From Solidesulfovibrio magneticus RS-1 (GTDB lineage Bacteria > Desulfobacterota > Desulfovibrionia > Desulfovibrionales > Desulfovibrionaceae): a stretch of DNA of 64,000 nucleotides. A program made the position numbers and the translations under genes. The stretch lies in assembly GCF_000010665.1 (NCBI RefSeq), contig NC_012796.1, positions 1,364,001 through 1,428,000 on the forward strand, in the 5' to 3' direction. The notes under the pieces were generated by a model. That model saw nothing but the letters and a program-made list of their open reading frames with translations. It was not told where the DNA came from and did not search any database. Below, piece by piece: positions 51,960 through 60,363 of this stretch (position 1 is the first letter of the stretch; each line of letters begins with the position of its first letter).

Positions 51960-53885
51960 TTACTTGTCCGCGAGGATCGCCGCAAAGGGCTTGTCCGCGT
52001 CCTTCTTGCCGCGCCCCTGGGCAGGCGCGCCCAGGGTCATGGTCATTTCACGATAAAACGTGGTGGCGCTTACGCGCAAGGACAGACCCTGCCCCGGAGA
52101 GAGTTTGTCCAGGCCCAATTCCTTGGCCGGCAGGCGCATCTCCAGGGCGATGTGGGGCAGGGGCTTGTCCAGCACCTGGACCAGCCCGGTCTCGTCGATG
52201 CGCGTCAGGCGTCCGTCGTCCTCGATGCGAAAGAGCCGGGGGACCAGTTCGAAGCGCCCCGGATATTTGCGGTGGGGCTGAGGCAGCAGGCAGGCGGCGA
52301 AACGCCGAATGCCCGCCCCGGCGTCGACCTCGATCTGCAACTGGTAGGTTTCGGAAATGGGGAATTCGCCCTCGTAGGCCAAAAGAAATAGGTCGGCGTA
52401 GTTCTGGGCCAGATGGAACAGGTTCAGCCCGTCCTGGCTCCAGCTCATGTGCACGTCGCCAAAGGGCACGTGGGGCGCGGCCGTGCGCAGCCAGGGCAGG
52501 CGCGTGCCGGCCTTGTCCGGCCAGTCGGCCAAGCCGCCGTCGGTCAGCGACGTCGGCGTCGCGGCCGGGTGGATGGGGACCACGGCCGGCTGGGGCGGGG
52601 TGGTCCGGCCGGCGCTGGCGGCGTGAATGGCCGGGGCCTCGCGGTTGGCCGGGGCCATGGCGGCCAAGAGCGCCTCGTAGGGGGCATTGTGGATATCGAC
52701 CAGGCCCATGTTGAAGTCCTCGCCGTCGCCGCGTCCGCCGGTCGGCTCGTCGTAGTACTGGAACCAGTGCACGGCGGCGACGTTGGGGAAAGCGGCGAAG
52801 TGGCGCACGGCGGCCGAGGCCCCGGCGGCCCGCTCGGCCTGGGTTTGGACATGCATCAGGTGGCCGTTGTTGACGTTGCTTGAGCGGTTCTCGTTGGCCG
52901 CGAAGAAGAATTCCGAAATGAGCACCGGCGTGTCGGTGAGCTTGGCCAGCCCGTCGAAGTAGTAGGGGGCCACCCAGCCGTCGGGGGTGTCCACGTTATA
53001 GTTGGTGGACAGCACGTCGAGAAACCCGCGCGAGGCCAGGACCGCGTCCTGGTTGTAGTAGAGCGGCAGCCGGTCGCCCATGACCAGCCGGCCCGGGTCC
53101 ACGGCCCGCAGCGCCTTGTGGACGAGCTCGTAGTAGCGTCCGGCGCAGGCGGCGGTCACCTTGTTGATGAGCGCGATGCCCCGGCCGCCGGGCCGCAGTT
53201 TCAGTTCCGCGCCGCCCTTTTTGAGATCCTCGAAGGAATCAAAGCCCGCTGTCGGTACGAAGTCGGCCAGGAGCTTGTCCCACTTGCCATGATAGTGGTC
53301 GTACACCATGCGCCAGACATGGCGCTTGGCGTAGATGGCCCATTCGTTGCCGAGGTACCACTTGAACAGCGGCGCGTTCCACCAGCCCACTTCGTTGTCC
53401 GTGAAGTAGCCGATGACGGCCGGATTGTCGCGGTAGGGCGCGGTCAGTTCCCGGGCCTTGGCGATGGTCAGCTCCAGGGCGTCGGGGGCGAAGGGGTCGA
53501 ACCAGTGCAGCCGGGCGTTGCGGCCAAGATCGATCTCGGGAACCAGGGGCAGGGCCATGGCCGTGGTCGGGTCGGACCAGCCGCCCCGGGTGTTGAACCC
53601 CCAGGCGTAGAGGCGTTTTTGCGTGTCGGCGGCCCAGGCGGCCTGATCGGGGTAATACTTCTCGAAATAGTAGCCCCGGTCCCGGGTATTCTTGTCGCCG
53701 CCGTTGACGGTGTTGACGCCCATGGAGAAAAAGCGTGGCCCGCCGGGCAGGGTGAGCCACCAGACGCCATTATCGCGAACCGTGCCGAAGCGGTCGGCCG
53801 ACCCGGCCGGGGCCGGCCCGGCCAGGACGGCGAGGCACAGCAGGGCCATAAGCCCCGAAAACAGGAAGCGGAAGGATTTTGGCAT
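51960..53885 (-). CDS. Secreted glycoside-hydrolase-like protein with C-terminal sandwich domain
   Basis: The 641-residue protein has a Sec signal (about 1-30, ending PAPAGSA). The start at 53885 is tentative; GTG 53894 is possible, and neither has a good ribosome-binding site. About residues 35-420 look like a TIM-barrel glycosidase resembling agarase-type enzymes (GVNTVNGGDKNT ... YAWGFNT). Candidate catalytic glutamates are E165 (FTDNEVGWW) and E325 (VLISEFFFAANENRS). The last 170 residues (GLADWPDKAG ... ) resemble a CBM9/DOMON-type beta-sandwich. It would trim the exported glycan. Confidence 0.72.
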   Translation of the reverse strand: MPKSFRFLFSGLMALLCLAVLAGPAPAGSADRFGTVRDNGVWWLTLPGGPRFFSMGVNTVNGGDKNTRDRGYYFEKYYPDQAAWAADTQKRLYAWGFNTRGGWSDPTTAMALPLVPEIDLGRNARLHWFDPFAPDALELTIAKARELTAPYRDNPAVIGYFTDNEVGWWNAPLFKWYLGNEWAIYAKRHVWRMVYDHYHGKWDKLLADFVPTAGFDSFEDLKKGGAELKLRPGGRGIALINKVTAACAGRYYELVHKALRAVDPGRLVMGDRLPLYYNQDAVLASRGFLDVLSTNYNVDTPDGWVAPYYFDGLAKLTDTPVLISEFFFAANENRSSNVNNGHLMHVQTQAERAAGASAAVRHFAAFPNVAAVHWFQYYDEPTGGRGDGEDFNMGLVDIHNAPYEALLAAMAPANREAPAIHAASAGRTTPPQPAVVPIHPAATPTSLTDGGLADWPDKAGTRLPWLRTAAPHVPFGDVHMSWSQDGLNLFHLAQNYADLFLLAYEGEFPISETYQLQIEVDAGAGIRRFAACLLPQPHRKYPGRFELVPRLFRIEDDGRLTRIDETGLVQVLDKPLPHIALEMRLPAKELGLDKLSPGQGLSLRVSATTFYREMTMTLGAPAQGRGKKDADKPFAAILADK

Positions 53886-53915
53886 GTGCGGCACAACGGT
53901 GGTCAGGAGTTGCGG

Positions 53916-55100
53916 CTAGGCCAGGGCATCGGCCAAAAGCTTGGCCAGCACCACATCGGAGTCGAAGTAGCGGGCGGCGAACGCCTTGGCGGCGGCGCTG
54001 TGGCGGTCCCAGTCGGCGCGCACGGCCTCGATGCCGGCCAGGGCCTCGGCTTCGCTGGTGAAGGACAAGACCCCCTCGCCCACATCCATGAAGCGGGAGT
54101 AGCCGGTGTCCTGGACCACGGCCGGCCGGCCCGAGGCCAGGTAGCAGGCGGTGCGGCAGGAAAACCAGCCGCTTTGGGTGGCCACGTAGGCGTTTTTGGC
54201 CGTGGAGAACTCGGCGTAGCTGTCCCAGATGTAGTCGCGGTAGACCCAGGGCGTCTGGGACATGGAAAAGCCGTCGCGCAGCTTCCAGCCCTTTTCCTCC
54301 AGCAGTTCGCGGGGCGGCTTGCCGCCGCCCAGGGCCAGTTCCAGCTCGGCCGTGGTCTTTTGGGGCAGATCGAGCATTTTTTCGAATTCCAGGTTCTTGC
54401 CGCCGTACTGCACGCCGCCGACCAGCGGCCCTTTCTGGGCCGGCTGCCAGGAGAGCACGGTGGTGAACGTCTGCCGGGCGGGTTTTGCCGGCGCGTCCCC
54501 CCAACTGGACAGCACGATGGGCTGGCGGGTGGGAATCCAGTCGATGACCCCCTTGGGCACGGTGCAGAAGTCCTGGCCGACGTTTTCGCCAAAGGAGAAA
54601 AACACGTCGTGGCGGCGCATGTTTTCGATGTTGCGTTTTTCCTCGTCCGTGGCCGTGCCGTCCAGGAACTGCGGGAAGCTCGACTGGGTGTAGAGCGGAT
54701 CGGAATCGATGAGCACCTTGACCGGGATTTTCGCGTAGCTCTCGCGCAACTGGCAGGTGGTCGAGATGTTGAAAAAGACGTCGGCGCGCCCGACCACGGC
54801 GTCAAGCTCCTCGGCGGACATGCCCCAGTGCCGGTCGTCCGGCCCGATGACGCAAAAGCGCTTGGCCAGCCCCGGGTCCAGGGCGGCGAGGTAATCGCCC
54901 AGATACTTGGTGTGGTAGGTCAGATCGTCGACAAAGGTGACGTTGAACGGATCGTAGGCCCAGCCGCCAGTGTCTTCGAGGTAGTAGACGTCGTGGCCGA
55001 GGCGGTAAAAGCCGTGGAGGTACTGGATGTAGTCCCAGGCCACGCCGCCCAGCGGATAGGTGGCGGCCAGGCCGGAAACGATGATGGTGCGTTTTTTCAT
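53916..55100 (-). CDS. Glycosyltransferase (GT-B-like, tentative)
   Basis: The 394-residue soluble protein has an N-terminal glycine loop (SGLAATYPLGGVAWDYIQYL) and a C-terminal half with the layout of a nucleotide-sugar-binding domain (SGWFSCRTACYLASGRPAVVQDTGYSRFM, then GVLSFTSEAEALAGIEAV). This resembles GT4/GT-B enzymes, without a perfect motif. It is set 30 bases upstream of the secreted glycosidase gene and 17 bases downstream of the exporter gene in one operon, so it probably adds a sugar to the product. Confidence 0.65.
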   Translation of the reverse strand: MKKRTIIVSGLAATYPLGGVAWDYIQYLHGFYRLGHDVYYLEDTGGWAYDPFNVTFVDDLTYHTKYLGDYLAALDPGLAKRFCVIGPDDRHWGMSAEELDAVVGRADVFFNISTTCQLRESYAKIPVKVLIDSDPLYTQSSFPQFLDGTATDEEKRNIENMRRHDVFFSFGENVGQDFCTVPKGVIDWIPTRQPIVLSSWGDAPAKPARQTFTTVLSWQPAQKGPLVGGVQYGGKNLEFEKMLDLPQKTTAELELALGGGKPPRELLEEKGWKLRDGFSMSQTPWVYRDYIWDSYAEFSTAKNAYVATQSGWFSCRTACYLASGRPAVVQDTGYSRFMDVGEGVLSFTSEAEALAGIEAVRADWDRHSAAAKAFAARYFDSDVVLAKLLADALA

Positions 55101-55117
55101 GTTGTTGTCCGGGTCCT

Positions 55118-56923
55118 TTAGGCCACCAGCGGCGCGGGCGGCAGCTTCTCGGGTTTGCCCTTGCCCATCTGGATGGCGTGGAGCCGGGCGAATTCGCCGT
55201 TTTGGGCCATGAGTTCGTCGTAGGAGCCCATCTCGTGGATGCGCTGGTTCTTGATCACCAAAATCATGTCGGCCCGGCGCATCATGGACAGGCGGTGGGC
55301 GATGACAAAGGTGGTGCGGTTTTGCATGAGCCGCTCCAGGCCTTCCATGATCAGCGCCTCGGTCTCGGCGTCGAGCGCCGAGGTGGGTTCGTCGAGAATT
55401 AAAAGCGGCGCGTCCTTTAACAGCGCCCGGGCGATGGAGATGCGCTGGCGCTGGCCGCCCGAGAGGTTGGCCCCTTTTTCACCGAGGATGGTGTCGTAGC
55501 CGTCGGGCAGGCCGACGATGAAGTCGTGGGCGTTGGCCAGGGTGGCGGCCTGGATGACTTCTTCGCGGCTGGCCTGGCGTTTGCCGTAGGCGATGTTGTC
55601 GTGAACGCTCATGGGGAAGAGCTGGGTTTCCTGCAAGACGATGGCGATGTTGTCGCGCAGGCTGCGCAGGGTCACGTCGCGCAGGTCCTGGCCGTCGATG
55701 ACGATGGCGCCTTTTTGGGGATCGTAGAAGCGCAGGAGCAGGCTCACCAGCGAGGTCTTGCCGGCCCCGGTCTGGCCCACGATGGCCACGGTGGAGCCGC
55801 CGGGACAGGTGAAAGCCACGTCGTTTAGGACCATCTTTTCGGGCGTATAGCCAAAGGTGACGTCCTTAAAGACGACTTCTCCCCGGCCCACGGCCAGCTT
55901 GGGGGCGTCGGGCTTTTCCGGCACGGCCTCGTTGACGGCCAGGACGTCCATGACCCGCCTGGCCCGGGCCAGGGACGCCCGGATGCCGGCCACGGTGTCG
56001 CTTAAACTGTTAAGCGGCGTGTACAGCGAGGCAAGGTAGGAAATAAAGACCAGCAGTTCGCCGGTGGACAACGTGCCGTCGAGGACATGGCGCACGCCGA
56101 TGTACAGGACCAGCGCCGTGCCCGTGGCCGTGATGCCCGAGACCAGCCAGCCGTAGACGGTCTGCAGGGCGTAGAGCGACAGCTTGCGGTCAAAGGAGTG
56201 CTGGGACTCGGTGACGAATTTGCGCCGTTCCTCGTCCTCGCGGCCAAAGGCCTGGACCAGGGTGATGGAGGAAAAGATGCGCTCCACCGTGGTGTAGACC
56301 TGGGACTCCTTCATGTGCGTCTCGGTGGTCAGGTCGCCGATCTTGCGCGAGACCCGGGAGATGGCCAGAAAGAGAAACGGTATGACGCACAGGGCGTAAA
56401 GCGTCAGCTCGGCGTCCATCTGCAGGCACACCACCAACATGCCGACAAGCAGCGCCGAGCTGGTCAGCGTGGTGAAGACGCCGTTCATGAGCAGCGTCTG
56501 CACGGCGTAGGTGTCGCCCATGATGCGGTAGATGAGGTCGCCGGTGGGCCATTTCTGGTGAAAGAGCAGGGACTGGCGCTGCAAGTGGTCAAACAGGTCG
56601 CAGCGCAGGTCCTGGACCATGTCCTGGCCCATGCGGATGGTCAGGTAATTGTTGCACAGCTGCACGAAGCCGACCAGAAAGTGGACGCCGACCAACATGC
56701 CCACCACGCACAGGAGCTGATAACTCACGGTCCAGGTTTGCAGGTCCGGCTGCCAGCCAAAGACGTCCAGGGGCTTGTGGCCGATGATCTGGTCGATGGC
56801 GAGCTTGAGCGGCCAGGGTTTGAGGAGTTCCATGGCGCTGGCCATGCCGACCAGGCACAGCCCCAGGATGAAAAGGTGCCGGTAGGGGCGCAGATAGCGA
56901 AGCAGGGTGCGAAACATGCTCAT
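55118..56923 (-). CDS. ABC exporter, half-transporter of the MsbA/NdvA type
   Basis: The 601-residue protein joins a six-helix type I ABC membrane domain (about 1-330) to an ATPase (about 345-590): Walker [10 protein letters not shown], signature LSGGQRQRI, Walker [13 protein letters not shown], and IAHRLSMM. Family members export lipids, glucans or peptides. Between a GT2 enzyme and a glycosyltransferase the cargo is probably a glycan or glycolipid, as for the cyclic glucan exporter NdvA/ChvA. The start 56923 follows AAGGAA. It lies 234 bases downstream of the fusion gene. Confidence 0.88.
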   Translation of the reverse strand: MSMFRTLLRYLRPYRHLFILGLCLVGMASAMELLKPWPLKLAIDQIIGHKPLDVFGWQPDLQTWTVSYQLLCVVGMLVGVHFLVGFVQLCNNYLTIRMGQDMVQDLRCDLFDHLQRQSLLFHQKWPTGDLIYRIMGDTYAVQTLLMNGVFTTLTSSALLVGMLVVCLQMDAELTLYALCVIPFLFLAISRVSRKIGDLTTETHMKESQVYTTVERIFSSITLVQAFGREDEERRKFVTESQHSFDRKLSLYALQTVYGWLVSGITATGTALVLYIGVRHVLDGTLSTGELLVFISYLASLYTPLNSLSDTVAGIRASLARARRVMDVLAVNEAVPEKPDAPKLAVGRGEVVFKDVTFGYTPEKMVLNDVAFTCPGGSTVAIVGQTGAGKTSLVSLLLRFYDPQKGAIVIDGQDLRDVTLRSLRDNIAIVLQETQLFPMSVHDNIAYGKRQASREEVIQAATLANAHDFIVGLPDGYDTILGEKGANLSGGQRQRISIARALLKDAPLLILDEPTSALDAETEALIMEGLERLMQNRTTFVIAHRLSMMRRADMILVIKNQRIHEMGSYDELMAQNGEFARLHAIQMGKGKPEKLPPAPLVA

Positions 56924-57157
56924 GGCGTCATTCCTTGGCGGCCGGGCCGCCAGGGCCGCTTTGGACGAAAGGTCCGCGCGGCCAGTCCGGGAGAGGTAGA
57001 GAACCCTTCCGGGCGCTTCCGAAGGTCGGAAGCGTCTGTACGGCCTTTGGGCCGGCCGGGCAAGGGGCTTGGCCGGCCGGCGGCCTCACGCAGGCCGCCC
57101 CCGGCCGTCAGGCTTTGGCCGTGACGGAATCCGGGGGCGGCGCGTTGTCGCTTGGGA

Positions 57158-59884
57158 TTAAGCGGCTTCGATGGTGGCCGGGGCCACGGGCTCGGCCGGG
57201 GCGGTGATGTCGTCGGCGTCGTCGCGGGCGACGGTCTGGGGCTTGACGACCCTGACCACGCGCTCGTCCTTGGGCTCAGAGGCCGAGCAGCCCGGACGGG
57301 TCACCATGACGTACTGGGTGATGGTGGCCACCAGGGCGGCGGCGCGGTAGAGGCCAAGGCCCATCCAGCCGGTCAGCGCCAGGGCGGCGGCTCCGGCGGC
57401 CATGGCGGCCAGGGGCTTGACCATGGCCAGGACGCCGGCGGTAATGACCAGCCCGGCCAGGGCGGCGGCGGCGATGCCGGAAGGCAGCACCGAGCCGGCC
57501 ATGCGCACGAACCGCTTGTCGCCGCCGTGGTTCTCGACCGTCACCCGCAGCCGGGCCGTGGTCAGGCGGCAGGTGCGCACCGACAGGTCCCAGGGCGGGG
57601 TGTTGGACGAGGCGGCAAATCCGGAATCCAGGGCGTAGTTGACGCCAAGGGTGCGCAGCAGGCCGATGACCGAGGCCAGCAGTTCGTCGCGCTCCAGGCC
57701 CTTGTTGTTCCAGAAGAAGCGGTGGAACGACAGGCGGTGGGCCAGAATGCCGGCGGTGCCGGCCAGGCGGCGCATAAAGCCGATGCGCGGCAGGTTGGCT
57801 TCGTCGCAGGCCGAGGTGTCGGCCAGGGGCAGCGGGCAGGCGTTGACGCCCGCGCCGCGCTTAAGCGAGGCCAGGGTCTTGTAGCGGGTCCAGCCGCGCA
57901 GCACCGGCTGGGCCAGGGTCAGGCCGGCGATGGTCAGGCGCGAGGCAATGCAGTCGTGGTGCTTGGGCAGCCGGGCCTTGCTCACCCGGTAGCCGACGAA
58001 GGCCAGGGTGGCGGCGGCCATGGCCAGCCCCACGCCGCCGGCGATGAGGCTAAAGGGCGTGGCGAGCATCAGCGCCAAGGCCACGACCATCCATTCCATG
58101 GACAGGGGCAGATAGGCGGCCAGGCTCCCCTTGGGTTCGTAGAGGGTCTGGAACAGGCCCATGCCGAAGGCGCCATGGTAGACCACGGGGCGGGCGGCCA
58201 AAAGCGCGCCGGAAATGTCGCCGTAGATGCGGCCGGCCCAGCGGGAGTTGCCCAGCAGGTTGAAGCGGAACTTGTGCTTGGGAATGAGCAGCGCCTCGGC
58301 CCGGCCGTAGCCCTTTTGCTGCTTGAGATACGCCGAAACCGTGCAGCGGCGATGGTGCCACACGAACATGGCGGCGGAAAAGCCGATGATGTGGCCCTGG
58401 TCCTGGAGTCGCCAGCACACGTCCACGTCGTCGCCGGCGGCGCGGTAGGTGGCGTCGAAGCCGCCGATGCCGGCCAGGTATTCCTTGCGGTAGGCCATGT
58501 TGCAGCCCGGGATGTGCTCGGCGATCTCGTCGGTTAAAAGCACGTGGGTCGGCGCGCCGGGGGACACGGCCACGCAGGCGGCGGTGCGGTTGTCGTCGGG
58601 CGGAGGCAGGTTGGGGCCGCCCACGGCCACGAAACGCTCGTCGGTAAACGCCCAGGCCATGTAGTGCAGCCAGTGCGGGTCCACGTAGCAGTCGGAGTCG
58701 GTGTAGGCGACAATCGTGCCCCGGGCGGCGTTCATGCCGACGTTGCGGGCGGCGGACAGACCCAGGTTGGGCTGGTGGATCACCTGGATGTAGGGCGCGG
58801 CCGCGGCGTGGCGGTCGGCGATTTCGCCGGTGGCGTCGGTGGAGCCGTCGTCGACCACGATGACTTCAAAGTTGGGGTAGTCGACCTTGGCGAAGGAGGC
58901 CAGGCAGCCGTCCATGGTGGAATCGGCGTTGTAGGCGCACACGACCACCGAGATAAACGGCGCGTCGGCCGGCAGATGGGGCAGCTTCTGGCGGTAAACG
59001 TCGGCCACGGCCTTGTAGGCCGGCTTGGGCTTGCGCACCTCGGACACGATGCCGAACTTCCAGTCCTCGACCAGATGGCCGCCGGTGAACCATTCGTCGG
59101 TCCAGGCGAAGACCATGGTGCCGGAAACGCCCAGTTCAAAGGAGGCGTGCAACTGCCAGGACAGGGTCTCGCCCACGTGCTCCTCGTCGTTGCGAATGGA
59201 GTCCATGCCGAATTCGGACAAGACCAGCGGCAGTTCGCCGGCCACGTTCTGCAGCCGCTTCACATAGGCGCGAAACGCCTTCTCGTCGTGGAGGTAGACG
59301 TTAAACGACAGGAAATCCAAAAACGGCAGGCGCAGGTATTCCGTGGACGGGTAGTTGGCGTAGGTGACCAGGCCTTCGGGATCCTCCTCGCGCACGATGT
59401 TGGTGAGCTTTTCGAGGAACTTCTCGATCTTGCCCGCGCCGTGCCAACGCACGATGTGGCTGGGGATCTCGTTGCCGATAAGCCAGGCCAGGATGGCCGG
59501 ATGGCCGGCTAAGGAGGCCACGGCCTCGCGGATGGTCTTTTTGATGTCTTCTTTGACTTCCCACTGGTCGAGGAAGCACAGGTGCTGGGGCCAGGGCACG
59601 CCAATCATGACGCGCACGCCGTAGCGGGCGGCGATGTCCAGGAAGCGGCGGGGCGGCACGTAGTAGACGCGGATGGCGTTGATGCCGGCGCGGCGCATGA
59701 GTTCGAAGTCATGGGCCACGGTTTCGTCTTCGGGCAGCGGTTCGCCCCGGGAGTTTTCCGGGAACGGGCCGTAGGTGACGCCCTTGATGAAGAACTTGTC
59801 TTCCCCGGCAAACAGATACCGGCCCCTGGCGCGGATGCGCGGGAGGGCTTCGACGCCGGCGAGTCCTTCTTCGATCTGGAACAT
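57158..59884 (-). CDS. Glycoside hydrolase-GT2 glycosyltransferase fusion, membrane-anchored
   Basis: The 908-residue protein has no signal peptide. Residues about 20-300 form a TIM-barrel glycosidase of the GH2/GH5 kind with two candidate catalytic glutamates, E139 (AWLIGNE) and E224 (LVLSEFG). Residues about 309-540 are a GT2 transferase: VVDDGS (D345-D346), YTDSD (D396, D398), GDDVD (485-488) and QQKGYGR instead of QxxRW. Membrane helices follow (about 595-635 and several in the last 120 residues). AAGGAGAAGGGG precedes the ATG. Joined domains suggest synthesis plus trimming or cyclising of one glycan. Confidence 0.85.
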   Translation of the reverse strand: MFQIEEGLAGVEALPRIRARGRYLFAGEDKFFIKGVTYGPFPENSRGEPLPEDETVAHDFELMRRAGINAIRVYYVPPRRFLDIAARYGVRVMIGVPWPQHLCFLDQWEVKEDIKKTIREAVASLAGHPAILAWLIGNEIPSHIVRWHGAGKIEKFLEKLTNIVREEDPEGLVTYANYPSTEYLRLPFLDFLSFNVYLHDEKAFRAYVKRLQNVAGELPLVLSEFGMDSIRNDEEHVGETLSWQLHASFELGVSGTMVFAWTDEWFTGGHLVEDWKFGIVSEVRKPKPAYKAVADVYRQKLPHLPADAPFISVVVCAYNADSTMDGCLASFAKVDYPNFEVIVVDDGSTDATGEIADRHAAAAPYIQVIHQPNLGLSAARNVGMNAARGTIVAYTDSDCYVDPHWLHYMAWAFTDERFVAVGGPNLPPPDDNRTAACVAVSPGAPTHVLLTDEIAEHIPGCNMAYRKEYLAGIGGFDATYRAAGDDVDVCWRLQDQGHIIGFSAAMFVWHHRRCTVSAYLKQQKGYGRAEALLIPKHKFRFNLLGNSRWAGRIYGDISGALLAARPVVYHGAFGMGLFQTLYEPKGSLAAYLPLSMEWMVVALALMLATPFSLIAGGVGLAMAAATLAFVGYRVSKARLPKHHDCIASRLTIAGLTLAQPVLRGWTRYKTLASLKRGAGVNACPLPLADTSACDEANLPRIGFMRRLAGTAGILAHRLSFHRFFWNNKGLERDELLASVIGLLRTLGVNYALDSGFAASSNTPPWDLSVRTCRLTTARLRVTVENHGGDKRFVRMAGSVLPSGIAAAALAGLVITAGVLAMVKPLAAMAAGAAALALTGWMGLGLYRAAALVATITQYVMVTRPGCSASEPKDERVVRVVKPQTVARDDADDITAPAEPVAPATIEAA

Positions 59885-60363
59885 AATTCCCCTTCTCCTT
59901 GGGTTGGGCGAACCTTCGCCCGCTTTAGCCGTCTGCCGTTTCGGTAACCGACGGCGGCGGCGTACTTTTCTCAGTCTGGGCAGGATCTTTTTTCAACCGC
60001 CCGGAATGTTGTGATATCTTTGGCAGTTCTGGGCCGGGCGGCCGCCTGCTCGCGGGCCTCTTATAGCAGGTATCGTGCCAGGATGTCCGAGGCAGGCCCC
60101 AGGCGGGTCGGCGGGCGCGGTTACGCTCCCAAGGGGGCTGTGGTTACGAAAATTGCGCGTTCGATTACGAAAGCGTAATCGCCATTCCAGACAACGAGTT
60201 GGTTCATGATTTCAGGATGTTATTTTGGGGCGGCCGCGTCGCCGTCAAACATTGTCGCGACGGCCCGGATGGCTTGAGAAGGCCACGCCCGTCGTGTAGG
60301 AAACGGCGACTTTGCCAATCGGGTATGGTCGGACAAGCCTTCCCGCCCTCCGCAGGAGTTCCC
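59885..60363. other. Divergent spacer between the fusion gene and the PMT-type gene
   Basis: In 479 bases I see no gene. A perfect small inverted repeat GATTACG-AAAG-CGTAATC lies at 60163-60180, with a partial copy (GGTTACGAAAATTGCG) 20 bases before it. These may be a regulator site for one or both glycan genes. Confidence 0.5.
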
